Assembly (NCBI GenBank): GCA_937926185.1
Contig: CALEYM010000645.1
Coordinates: 1-7,739 of the forward strand
Direction: 5' to 3'
From: an uncultured Bacteroidota bacterium
GTDB taxonomy: Bacteria; Bacteroidota; Bacteroidia; Chitinophagales; Saprospiraceae
DNA: 7,739 bases
Shown: piece by piece, positions 1-7,094 of the stretch
How positions within the stretch are numbered: position 1 is the first letter of the stretch
Layout: the number at the start of each line of letters is the position of its first letter
The notes under the pieces: generated by a model
What the model was told of the DNA's origin: nothing
Seen by the model: only the letters and a program-made list of their open reading frames with translations
The model's database searches: none
Position numbers and translations under genes: made by a program

Positions 1-187
1 TCGAGGATTTGGTTGATAAGCCGCAGCAGCGATTCGCCGTTGCGCTTAATCAACTTCAATTTGTCCTTTGCATCGTTCTCCGTCAGCCGTCCACCGTCCA
101 CCGTCAACCGTTCTGTCATGCCCAGGATAACGGTCAGTGGCGTGCGGAACTCATGGGTAATGTTGGTGAAAAAACGGCTTTTGAAGT
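1..187. repeat. Left copy of a duplicated HisKA-coding segment
   Basis: This stretch matches 4138-4324 in the same orientation. By eye 167 of 180 bases agree (1-180 against 4138-4317), including 55 in a row from the window edge. Similarity falls off sharply after about base 187, just upstream of the codons for FKSRFF. The encoded proteins agree at 57 of 61 residues (845-905 here against 467-527 in the neighbour). The other end of the duplication lies outside the window. Confidence 0.95.
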
Positions 188-2717
188 TGTCCATCTCCCG
201 CAGGCGCAGGGTCTCCTGATGCTCGAGTTTTTGGCGCAGCCGGTAGCGATAGTACAAGCGAACCGCCGCCAGGCCCATCGCCGCATACAACAAATAAGCC
301 CACCACGACGCCCACCAGGGCGGCCGGATGGTAAACCGCAGTTCGGCGGGCTGCCCGCTCCAGACGCCGTCGTTGTTGCTGCCATCCACTTTGAAGGTGT
401 AATCACCCGGGGCGAGGTTGGCAAATTGGATGTTGTTTTGGTAGCCCAGATCCACCCAGTCTTCATCCACGCCCACGAGTTGGTAGCGGTACTGGTTTTG
501 GGCGGGGTTGGTGAATTCGAGCGCCGCAAACTCGAAGTTGATTAGATTTTGGTCGTGCGCGAGTTTGATCTCTGACCGGCCGTTCCATTGAAAAGTTTGG
601 TTGTTGACCTGAATACCGACAATTCTGGTTTGTGGGGCAAATGCATTGAACCGGAGGCTATCCGGGTGAAAAACACTCAAGCCTTTGATGCCCCCAAAGA
701 TCATGGTGCCGTCCCGGGTTTTCAGGTAGCTCGTACGGTTAAATTCATTGTCCTGCAACCCGTCTGCCACCGTGAAGTTTTTGGTTTCCCCGGTTCGGAC
801 ATTGAAGCGGCAAAGCCCCTTATTAGAACTCAGCCAGATAAAGCCCGTGTTGGCGTCTGGTCTGGAATCCTGGGACAGGATACCGTAGATCACATTATCC
901 GGTAGGCCCTGCTCCTTCTTGAAGTGTTTGAATGTACCGGTTTTTTTGTCCAGTTGATTAAGGCCTCCGCCTTTGGTGCCCACCCAAAGGAATCGCCCGG
1001 GTTCGATGGGGTCATCTTCAACGGAGAGCACGAGGTTGTTGCTGAGTGAACTTTGGTCTTTGGTATCGAGCAGGTAATGCTTGTATGTATAGGTGTTGTT
1101 TGTCGGGGTAGCCTTAAGGAGTCCTTCAATCCCATATATCCAGATGACCCCCTCAGCATCTTCGAACAAATACATCGAATATTCGGAAAGCGCGCTGAAA
1201 GGCGTCTCGAAAGGGAAGTCGGTCCGGGTTTCCGTTTTGGTATTAAATTTATGCAGCCCTTCCGGAGAAACGCTGAGCAGGTCTCCGTTTCGATCACAGA
1301 GTAGGCCTGACCCTATCCAGGGAAAAGACCTTATTGCTTTGGTAACCGCATCCGTCCGGTAGAGGGTCATGTCGGCTGGCGGGTTAATGACAGTTTTGTG
1401 CCGTCTTGAGGACCAGCCATTCCCACGCTGGTCAAAACAGGCGAAGAAGCCCGATGTGTATTGCCAAAGGTGGGATTCAGGTGGGTATTTATAATCTGAA
1501 TTTTCCCGGCTATTTGAGAATGTGCTATTGTTATATTTTTTTCCGGAAAGCACCAGGCTGTACAGGGTTCCGTCCGGCGATTCCAGCAAGGTGCGGTGGG
1601 AGTTATTGGGCAAATGTGTCGCGAATTTGGGTGGCGCCTGGCAAAGTTTAATAATCCCATATCCGTTTGTCCCCATCCAGACCACGCCGCTTTGGTCAGA
1701 AAGGAAACTGATGATACTTTGGTTATCGGACCTAATCAATACCACATCCAGCGGAATTTCTAAAAGTGGTACTCCGCCGTTGAAAAAAGCCGCAATAGCC
1801 CATTTTTGGATGGTATTGTTTGGGTTTACTAGCCACAAATACCCGGCGGCATCCAGTCCAATGCCATCACTAGTGTTCAGGAAGCGTTCTTTCGTCCCGT
1901 TATTTGAAATCCAGAGCCATCTGTCATACCCCTTCAGAATAATATCCCCGGATTTGGTTTTCAGCATATTAGTTGCATAAAAATCGGGTAATTCGGAAAA
2001 GGGATTTAACTGTTCTGTTTCCGGATCAAATTGAAACCCTCCACGGTTGGTTCCCAGCAATGGTTTATTGAAGTTGGTACAATTTATGGAATAGATAATA
2101 AAGGGCGATTGCGTCGTATCTCGGTCAGGTCGCAGCACAATAGATTTCGCAGGGATTTCGATATCCGCTGCCCCCATTGCTGCTGCTTTTTCAAGTACAC
2201 TTTTTGACAAGCGGATTTTTTTCAAGATATTGGAGCGGTTGACTAACCAGACGGTTCCATCCGGTGTACTGTCATACCGGGTGGAGGACCACCCCTCGAT
2301 CGGTTTACCCTGATAAAGCAGCCGGAAAAAACGGCGACTTTCCGGATCAAAAACATTGACATGGTCTTCAAGTAAAATCCAGATCAGCCCCTGTTGGTCT
2401 TCAAACAAGTTACAAACCACATTATTGCTTATGGAAAACGGGGCAAAGGGGTCGGAAGTAAACGTTTCAAAACGCCTGCCATCATATCGGTTCAGTCCAT
2501 CACTGGTTCCTATCCATATGTATCCGTCGCGCGTTTGAAGTAAATCATTTATTTTACCCTGCGACAGTCCATCGGCAGTAGAGATCAGCTGAAGCTGAAC
2601 GTTTTGTGCAAAAAGCGGAATTGCACTGATCAGAAAAAGAAAGGTCGATATTTTTTTCAGCGGACGCACAGTTGAAACGGCTGTAATTTTCGCTTTTTTC
2701 CGGAAAACAGGAATCAT
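1..2717 (-). CDS. Propeller-type (Reg_prop/Y_Y_Y) sensor histidine kinase, probably a hybrid two-component system; 3' part missing
   Basis: An open frame of 905 codons runs from ATG at 2717-2715 to the left edge without a stop, so the gene is truncated by the window, not broken. Residues about 20-38 form a signal peptide (hydrophobic core, then LFAQN). Residues about 45-690 carry Reg_prop-like propeller repeats, such as DGYIWIGTSDGLNRYDG (64-80), GVVWMGTNGYGIIKL (344-358), GRFLWVGTKGGGLNQLD (574-590) and a closing FGGIKGLSVFHPDSL. A Y_Y_Y domain follows (about 720-797, with YRYQLVGVDEDW), then one membrane helix (about 800-822, starting PPWWASWWAYLL), and HisKA with phospho-acceptor His855 in THEFRTP. 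Members of this family usually go on to HATPase, receiver and AraC domains and often control polysaccharide-use genes; here these lie outside the window and no SusC/D pair is visible. The ligand is unknown. No Shine-Dalgarno is seen. A GTG at codon 17 is a possible alternative start. Confidence 0.93.
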   Translation of the reverse strand, partial: MIPVFRKKAKITAVSTVRPLKKISTFLFLISAIPLFAQNVQLQLISTADGLSQGKINDLLQTRDGYIWIGTSDGLNRYDGRRFETFTSDPFAPFSISNNVVCNLFEDQQGLIWILLEDHVNVFDPESRRFFRLLYQGKPIEGWSSTRYDSTPDGTVWLVNRSNILKKIRLSKSVLEKAAAMGAADIEIPAKSIVLRPDRDTTQSPFIIYSINCTNFNKPLLGTNRGGFQFDPETEQLNPFSELPDFYATNMLKTKSGDIILKGYDRWLWISNNGTKERFLNTSDGIGLDAAGYLWLVNPNNTIQKWAIAAFFNGGVPLLEIPLDVVLIRSDNQSIISFLSDQSGVVWMGTNGYGIIKLCQAPPKFATHLPNNSHRTLLESPDGTLYSLVLSGKKYNNSTFSNSRENSDYKYPPESHLWQYTSGFFACFDQRGNGWSSRRHKTVINPPADMTLYRTDAVTKAIRSFPWIGSGLLCDRNGDLLSVSPEGLHKFNTKTETRTDFPFETPFSALSEYSMYLFEDAEGVIWIYGIEGLLKATPTNNTYTYKHYLLDTKDQSSLSNNLVLSVEDDPIEPGRFLWVGTKGGGLNQLDKKTGTFKHFKKEQGLPDNVIYGILSQDSRPDANTGFIWLSSNKGLCRFNVRTGETKNFTVADGLQDNEFNRTSYLKTRDGTMIFGGIKGLSVFHPDSLRFNAFAPQTRIVGIQVNNQTFQWNGRSEIKLAHDQNLINFEFAALEFTNPAQNQYRYQLVGVDEDWVDLGYQNNIQFANLAPGDYTFKVDGSNNDGVWSGQPAELRFTIRPPWWASWWAYLLYAAMGLAAVRLYYRYRLRQKLEHQETLRLREMDNFKSRFFTNITHEFRTPLTVILGMTERLTVDGGRLTENDAKDKLKLIKRNGESLLRLINQIL
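80..114. repeat. Five 7-bp units (CCGTCNN type) inside the HisKA coding region
   Basis: Reading the plus strand, the units are CCGTCAG, CCGTCCA, CCGTCCA, CCGTCAA and CCGTTCT. Three units make 21 bp, or seven codons, so on the coding (minus) strand they give a peptide with RLT repeated seven residues apart (870-872 and 877-879, around VDGG). This is the expected hairpin loop of the HisKA helices, 15 to 24 residues after His855. Confidence 0.85.
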
Positions 2718-2744
2718 ACGGGATAAAAACTTTCAGACGTTTTT

Positions 2745-5720
2745 TTAACCCCGCGCCTTCCCCGGCCTTTCCCCAAACTCCTCCAAAAAGGCATCGGAGA
2801 AATTATTCAGGGCGGCATAGCCCACCTCGTAGGCAATTTCCGAAACGGTCATGTCAGTCGTTAGCAGCAGATGCCGGCCGTGATACAGGCGGATGGAACG
2901 GATAAACAGGCTGGGCGATTTGCCCGTCAGGGCTTTCACCTTGCGGTAAATCTGGCTGCGGCTCATGGCGAGGGCACGTTCGAGGTGAGGCATTTCAAAG
3001 TCCGGGTCGGAGAGGTTGTCTTCCACGACGGTTCGGAATTTTTTAAGGAAAACGTCTTCCGGATCGATGCCTGGCGGATGTGCCCCGGAGTCGTGGAGCA
3101 CCCATCCGTGCTGACTATATTTGGCTTGCAACTTTCGGCGCAGATCGAGCAGGTTTTCGACCCGTATCGACAATTCTTCCCGGTTAAAAGGCTTTGCCAG
3201 ATAGGCGTCGGCGCCCCGGCGCAACCCCTCCAACCGGTTCTGCACGTCTGCTTTGGCGGTCAGCAGTATGATGGGGACGTGGCTCGTGCGCTCGTCGTTC
3301 TTGAGGGTTTCCAACACCTCGAAGCCGTCCTTGATGGGCATCATTACATCGCTCACGATGAGGTCGGGCACCGATTCGAGGGCTTTTTCGATACCGGCCT
3401 GGCCGTTGTAGGCATAGTCAAGGCGGTAATGATCTTCGAGACAGGCAGTCAGATATTCCACCACGTCGGGGTTGTCTTCAATGAGCAGGATTTGCGGTTG
3501 GGAGGTGTCGGCATTCTGTTGGTCCGCGGCAGCCTGGACAAGTGGAGGCGCCGCGGCAGATTCCCGGCCTTCCAGGTTGCTATCTGGCGTTTTATCATGG
3601 AATGGCGCTGTGTTGCTTACCGGCAGTTTCACCCAAAACGTACTGCCAACGCCGACCTCGCTTTCCACGGATATTTCTCCCCCCATCGCCCTGACTAATT
3701 CGCTGGCCAGGGAAAGCCCGATGCCCGTGCCGCCGAGCCCCACCCCGGCCCTCCCCAACAGGGAGGGGGAAGCGTGTTCCTGATTTTTTGCCTGAAAAAA
3801 CCGCTCGAACAGGTGCGGCAGTTCGTCCGCTGGAATGCCCGGACCTGAATCCGATACCGAAACATGCAGCCAATCGTTATGCAGATCTCCCCGCAAAATC
3901 ACCTTTCCGCCTGATGGCGTGAACTTGATGGCATTGGACAGCAGGTTGTGGATGATCTGCAAAAACCGCTCGGGGTCGTAGTCCATCACGATAGCAATTT
4001 GGTTGCTTTCCACCCGCAGCATCACGTTTTGGGCATTGGCGAGGGAGTGGAGGCTTTCGGCGATGTATTTTAAATAAGTCAGCACATCGCCTTGTATATA
4101 GTTGATTTTAAGGGTATTGGATTCCAGTTTTGCCAGGTCGAGGATTTGGTTGATAAGCCGCAGCAGCGATTCGCCGTTGCGCTTAATCAACTGCAATTTG
4201 CCCTTTGCGTCGCTCTCCGTCAGCCGTCCACCGTCCATTGTCAACCGTTCTGTCATGCCCAAAATGACGGTCAGCGGCGTGCGGAACTCATGGGTGATAT
4301 TGGTGAAAAAGCGGCTTTTGAAGTCGTTCAGCTCCTGGAGCCGGTCGGCCTCCAGTTGATTCTTTTCCTGGAGCAGCCGGCTTTCGCGGAGCGCAAAATC
4401 GGCTTGTTGTTTGTCCGTTACCTGCTTTTTATGCCGATAGGCCAGGCCCGTGGAAAAGATCAGGATTTCGACGATGGTGCACACTTTGAGATAAGCGACG
4501 GTGTATTCCGTTTGGAAAATCCGCGAAAACAGGGTCAGCAGGAATCCGAGGCTGATGACACTAATACCCGCTGCGATAAAATACCCTTTCGGGTCTTTGG
4601 TCCTGTACAAGGGATAGATAAAAACGGCCCCCGAAATAGTGACCAGCGCGATGTAGAACAAGGTCGTTTGGTCATCAATCACGTAACTGAAATTGTACCG
4701 GAAGGCCAGAAAAATGAAGGCTGCCATCAAGGGCGCACCAAGCCATGTCAGGTACCGGAAATACCGGTCCCAGCGGGGAAGCAGTTTTTCCAGTTCCAAA
4801 AAACTGCGGATGAATGCCAGCCAGGACATCAGTCCCAGGTAGATGGAAATTTTGAACAGGTTGTAGTAGGCAGGATGGTTCGGGAAAATAAAGTCGCCCA
4901 CCCAGTCTGCCAAATCATGGGCGCTGTGCGCTGTGTAGAGCGCCACTGTCAGCAGGTATCCGGAATAGTAGATATAGCTGCGGTCCCTGACGACAAAGAA
5001 CTTGATGAGGTTATAAAGTAACATCATCAGTAAAAAGCCGGTGAACAGGGCATTCCATGTTTTTTCACGCAGCAGGTTGTCGTAATAGACAGCCAGGGGC
5101 TGCACATAGGTGTGAAACGTGGGCGGCAAGGCGGTGCGTTCGCTCTCGCCCCGGAAGTACAGCGTTACGGTCTCCCGGGGCGGCAGCACTACTTTGAACC
5201 AGTTGCCGGTTTTAACAGGGACAAAGTTTTTCCGGTGCGCCGGGACAAAAGTGCCGTTGACCTCCGGAATCCAGGCGCCATTTTCCGCCGGCTTGAACAG
5301 GGTTAATTGAGTGAACGTACCGGTAAAGTTGAGGACCCATTCGCTGTGCATGTCCGTATCGGGCAAACGGTTCTCCAATTGTATCTTCCCCCAATAAGGT
5401 TGGTGGCTCCGGGGCTCGAATGTCTTGTCTGCAAATGGTACAAACCGGCTTTGCAACCGCGGCTGCGCGATGTCCCCGATGGTGTAATTCCTGCCGGTGT
5501 CCGGTAAGATCTGTAAGTACCCCTGCAGCCGGTGATTGTCCGGGCTGTTCAGGATGCAGGGTTGGGAGGGGGCGACCTTTGCAGGCAGGGTTTTATCAGG
5601 ATTGTTGCAGCTCGCCAATAAAGCCAGTAACACCACTACTAAAGATGCCAACAGCGTGTGCGCGCTGATACATGTATCGAGGGTAATGATTCTTTTCTGC
5701 TTTGAGCGCTTCATGGCCAT
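2745..5720 (-). CDS. 7TMR-DISM hybrid histidine kinase with receiver and AraC-type HTH (one-protein two-component system)
   Basis: A complete 991-residue protein. Its order of parts is: N-terminal hydrophobic signal (about 22-37) ending in LLASC with Cys38 as a possible lipid site; a periplasmic domain (about 60-205) consistent with the 7TMR-DISM extracellular jelly-roll; about seven membrane helices (222-427); a signalling coiled coil (about 430-468); HisKA with His477 (THEFRTP); HATPase with N box (HNLLSNAIKF, 591-600), G1 (DSGPGIP, 624-630), F box (HLFERFFQ) and G2 (GTGIGL, 664-669); a receiver (about 743-860) with Asp749, acceptor Asp791, Thr821 and Lys843; and an AraC HTH (about 885-988, with EIAYEVGY). 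All key catalytic residues are present. It should sense an envelope signal, phosphorylate its own receiver and act on DNA while membrane-bound; ligand and targets are unknown. Start: ATG at 5720, or ATG two codons on. No Shine-Dalgarno is visible. The ATP lid holds a repeat-derived insert (651-661). Confidence 0.96.
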   Translation of the reverse strand: MAMKRSKQKRIITLDTCISAHTLLASLVVVLLALLASCNNPDKTLPAKVAPSQPCILNSPDNHRLQGYLQILPDTGRNYTIGDIAQPRLQSRFVPFADKTFEPRSHQPYWGKIQLENRLPDTDMHSEWVLNFTGTFTQLTLFKPAENGAWIPEVNGTFVPAHRKNFVPVKTGNWFKVVLPPRETVTLYFRGESERTALPPTFHTYVQPLAVYYDNLLREKTWNALFTGFLLMMLLYNLIKFFVVRDRSYIYYSGYLLTVALYTAHSAHDLADWVGDFIFPNHPAYYNLFKISIYLGLMSWLAFIRSFLELEKLLPRWDRYFRYLTWLGAPLMAAFIFLAFRYNFSYVIDDQTTLFYIALVTISGAVFIYPLYRTKDPKGYFIAAGISVISLGFLLTLFSRIFQTEYTVAYLKVCTIVEILIFSTGLAYRHKKQVTDKQQADFALRESRLLQEKNQLEADRLQELNDFKSRFFTNITHEFRTPLTVILGMTERLTMDGGRLTESDAKGKLQLIKRNGESLLRLINQILDLAKLESNTLKINYIQGDVLTYLKYIAESLHSLANAQNVMLRVESNQIAIVMDYDPERFLQIIHNLLSNAIKFTPSGGKVILRGDLHNDWLHVSVSDSGPGIPADELPHLFERFFQAKNQEHASPSLLGRAGVGLGGTGIGLSLASELVRAMGGEISVESEVGVGSTFWVKLPVSNTAPFHDKTPDSNLEGRESAAAPPLVQAAADQQNADTSQPQILLIEDNPDVVEYLTACLEDHYRLDYAYNGQAGIEKALESVPDLIVSDVMMPIKDGFEVLETLKNDERTSHVPIILLTAKADVQNRLEGLRRGADAYLAKPFNREELSIRVENLLDLRRKLQAKYSQHGWVLHDSGAHPPGIDPEDVFLKKFRTVVEDNLSDPDFEMPHLERALAMSRSQIYRKVKALTGKSPSLFIRSIRLYHGRHLLLTTDMTVSEIAYEVGYAALNNFSDAFLEEFGERPGKARG
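3738..3771. repeat. GC-rich palindromic repeat lying in frame within the kinase ATP lid
   Basis: The core is a perfect 7-bp stem (CCCTCCC at 3749-3755, GGGAGGG at 3761-3767) with loop CAACA, flanked by CCCCACCCCGG. On the coding strand it encodes SPSLLGRAGVG (651-661), set between the F box and the G2 box. In other frames it reads as PALPNREGE and PLPVGEGRG, peptides of a kind I associate with spurious reading frames over dispersed bacterial palindromes. Membership of a genome-wide repeat family is inferred, not shown here. Confidence 0.7.
4138..4324. repeat. Right copy of the duplicated HisKA-coding segment
   Basis: This is the partner of bases 1-187, in the same orientation and 4137 bp away. 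It encodes residues about 466-527 of the complete 7TMR-DISM kinase, around His477. Thirteen differences were counted over the first 180 bases; four change the protein (Met/Val, Ser/Asn, Gly/Asp, Gln/Lys). The flanking coding sequence of the two kinases on the N-terminal side is unrelated. Confidence 0.95.
4217..4251. repeat. Second copy of the 7-bp unit array in HisKA
   Basis: Plus-strand units are CCGTCAG, CCGTCCA, CCGTCCA, TTGTCAA and CCGTTCT. The fourth has drifted at two bases compared with the copy at 80-114. It encodes RLTMDGGRLT (492-501), the predicted turn between the two HisKA helices, 15 to 24 residues after His477. Confidence 0.8.
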
Positions 5721-5996
5721 AAAGGTAAAAAAACTGCCTTCAAGGAGCCCATGCGAATCAAGAGTTGAGAAATAAAAAGAACAGATGAAGAGAGCGGCAG
5801 CTGGGTGAACGAAATCAAACTAATCAGCCTCGACAGCAATGGACGGTATGGAATAAAATCCGTGGAAATCTGCGTATGAAGTCGGTCTTATCCGTGTTCC
5901 AATCCTCCTCAAGCGGCCCTCTTAGGAGGATTGGAACACGGATAACACCGACTTTATACGCGGATTTCCACTATTCGGGTTAATTGCATCCCCCTT
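5721..5996. other. Intergenic region between the DUF2279 gene and the 7TMR-DISM kinase
   Basis: This 276-bp gap should hold the 3' end signals of the DUF2279 gene and the promoter and leader of the kinase pair. The only clear structure is the long inverted repeat at 5862-5971. Between 5721 and 5861 I see no RNA gene, no credible small reading frame and no convincing promoter match. Confidence 0.7.
5862..5971. repeat. 110-bp near-perfect inverted repeat (48-bp arms), MITE- or REP-like or a terminator hairpin
   Basis: The left arm is 5862-5909 and the right arm 5924-5971; they pair at 45 of 48 positions with a 14-base centre (5910-5923). Inside the centre AAG and CTT can extend the stem past a one-base bulge. 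Each arm begins GTGGAAATC at its outer end and ends CCTCCT at its inner end. In the direction of transcription it follows the DUF2279 stop by 25 bases and is trailed by only a short T run (GGATTTTATT), so it could end that transcript. Its length and lack of flanking T-tract also fit a small mobile palindrome. No target-site duplication was recognised. Confidence 0.9.
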
Positions 5997-7016
5997 TCAA
6001 AAAAACACCGGATGAAACCTTTCTCCGCCCCTGTCCGTCACTTCCAGCGCCGGCGCCGGGAATTTAATGATATTGACTACCCCCGCCAGCGTACGCAAGA
6101 ATCGGTTGCGAATGCCCAGGCGTGTGAGATCGACATCGAAAGACAGGTAAAACTGCCGGATGCGGGGATAGCGCTCCGGGTCGAGGCGGTAAACGTCGCA
6201 GTCGGAGCCTTCGCAGTTGAGGCTGCCTTTCCATTCGTAACCCTGATTGACAAACAGGTTGTCGGCGCCCATGCCCACAGCCACATTGAGCCAACGGGGC
6301 ATCCAGGTGGCTTTTTCAGCAAAAAACGAACGGGGGTTTACCGACATCCACACGGTGTTCGTATTGTAATTTTTTAAAAAGAGGCTGAGCGGCCCCGTTC
6401 CGTACAACGCGTCGGAACGTTGTTGCAGGGTTGTCTGACCGTCGCTGCCCACCGGACTGGCAGCGTAGATGGGCTCGTCAGGATAATTTTGGGGCCAGGC
6501 GCTTACCTTCATGGTGATGCGCTGTTCCTTCCAGCCGAGTTGCTGGGTCAGGAACATGCCGGAGCCAAGCAGGTTGAAACCCATGTCGCTCCACGAAAAA
6601 CCCCATTTCGCCGCGTAGCCGTCGAACATCTCCAGCGAAGTCATGATCAACTGGCCTCCGGCGAAGCCGAGCCAGGCCGCGGATCGGGGCTTCACCCCCG
6701 CCCACCGGATACCGTGATATAACCACCGGCTTTGATTGTAGGCCATAAGCCAGTGGCCCATCTTGTCCATCTGGTTCCAATCGCCAAAGTCGTCGATCGT
6801 GTGGAAATGGTGGGTCGTTTCATTGGAAACCCAGTCGCGGTGCAACAGGACCATCGTTGCCCCGTATATCACTGTCCCCGTCCCGGTTGCCGCCCAAAGC
6901 CTCGGTTTGTGCAGCGAGTCGGCCGGTTGAAGAGAAAAAAACGGGGGTTGTTGGGCATACTGACGCGCGGGAGCGACAAGGAGCAGCAGGAAAAAAGCGA
7001 AGATCGTTCGTACCAT
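5997..7016 (-). CDS. DUF2279-family exported envelope protein
   Basis: A 339-residue protein of unknown function. The start chosen is ATG at 7016-7014, because it places a good signal peptide at the N-terminus (MVRTIFAFFLLLLVAPARQ, probable cut near YAQ, residues 20-22). A TTG 23 codons upstream is also open but would put the signal inside the protein. The family signature is clear by eye: DDFGDWNQMDKMGH (75-88), a conserved Ser/Arg-rich helix after it (MAYNQSRWLYHG), and EMFDGYAAKWGFSWSDMG (129-146) followed by NLLGSG. Hydrophobic stretches at about 41-58, 112-127 and 146-158 suggest it sits in or against a membrane. A small loop carries Cys268 and Cys273 (NCEGSDCD), which could pair outside the cytoplasm. 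It lies 78 bp downstream of purQ on the same strand; no functional link to purine synthesis is evident. Family assignment rests on remembered motifs. Confidence 0.85.
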   Translation of the reverse strand: MVRTIFAFFLLLLVAPARQYAQQPPFFSLQPADSLHKPRLWAATGTGTVIYGATMVLLHRDWVSNETTHHFHTIDDFGDWNQMDKMGHWLMAYNQSRWLYHGIRWAGVKPRSAAWLGFAGGQLIMTSLEMFDGYAAKWGFSWSDMGFNLLGSGMFLTQQLGWKEQRITMKVSAWPQNYPDEPIYAASPVGSDGQTTLQQRSDALYGTGPLSLFLKNYNTNTVWMSVNPRSFFAEKATWMPRWLNVAVGMGADNLFVNQGYEWKGSLNCEGSDCDVYRLDPERYPRIRQFYLSFDVDLTRLGIRNRFLRTLAGVVNIIKFPAPALEVTDRGGERFHPVFF

Positions 7017-7049
7017 ATTGGGCAAACCGTATTGGTACAAAACGGCAAG

Positions 7050-7069
7050 AACCGGGCCGAAAAGCCCGG
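7050..7069 (-). terminator. Possible weak terminator or attenuator after purQ
   Basis: A GC-only 6-bp stem (CCGGGC at 7052-7057 with GCCCGG at 7064-7069) has a six-base loop. On the minus strand it is followed by TTCTTGCCGTTTTG, which is T-rich but not a solid T-tract. It lies between the purQ stop and the DUF2279 ATG. It may reduce read-through, or may be chance in GC-rich DNA. Confidence 0.35.
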
Positions 7070-7094
7070 GGAATGTAAGATTCAAATGGTAATT

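Noticed and set aside
1..2717. Possibility that the left gene is a pseudogene, since only short fragments of reading frame with both start and stop occur here
   Set aside because: Translating the minus strand from 2717 gives 905 sense codons with no stop or frameshift and a coherent domain order. The lack of a stop is due to the window edge.
2718..2744. Terminator between the two kinases (AAAAAC/GTTTTT pairing)
   Set aside because: The stem is only six mostly A-T pairs with no GC core, so it is unlikely to stop transcription; the spacing fits an operon.
4092..5021. Plus-strand open frame of 309 codons, with a similar 178-codon frame at 9-545
   Set aside because: Both lie antisense to clear kinase coding sequence with all catalytic motifs. 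Their resemblance to each other only mirrors the duplicated HisKA DNA on the other strand.
5718..5727. TACCTTTA as a Bacteroidota -7 promoter element before the 7TMR-DISM kinase
   Set aside because: It resembles TAnnTTTG but overlaps the first ATG, lacks the final G and has no suitably spaced -33 TTG element.
7017..7085. TTG start at 7085 for the DUF2279 protein, adding 23 residues
   Set aside because: It would place the signal peptide about 24 residues into the protein, while the ATG at 7016 starts directly before it. The open frame back to the purQ stop is short enough to be chance.
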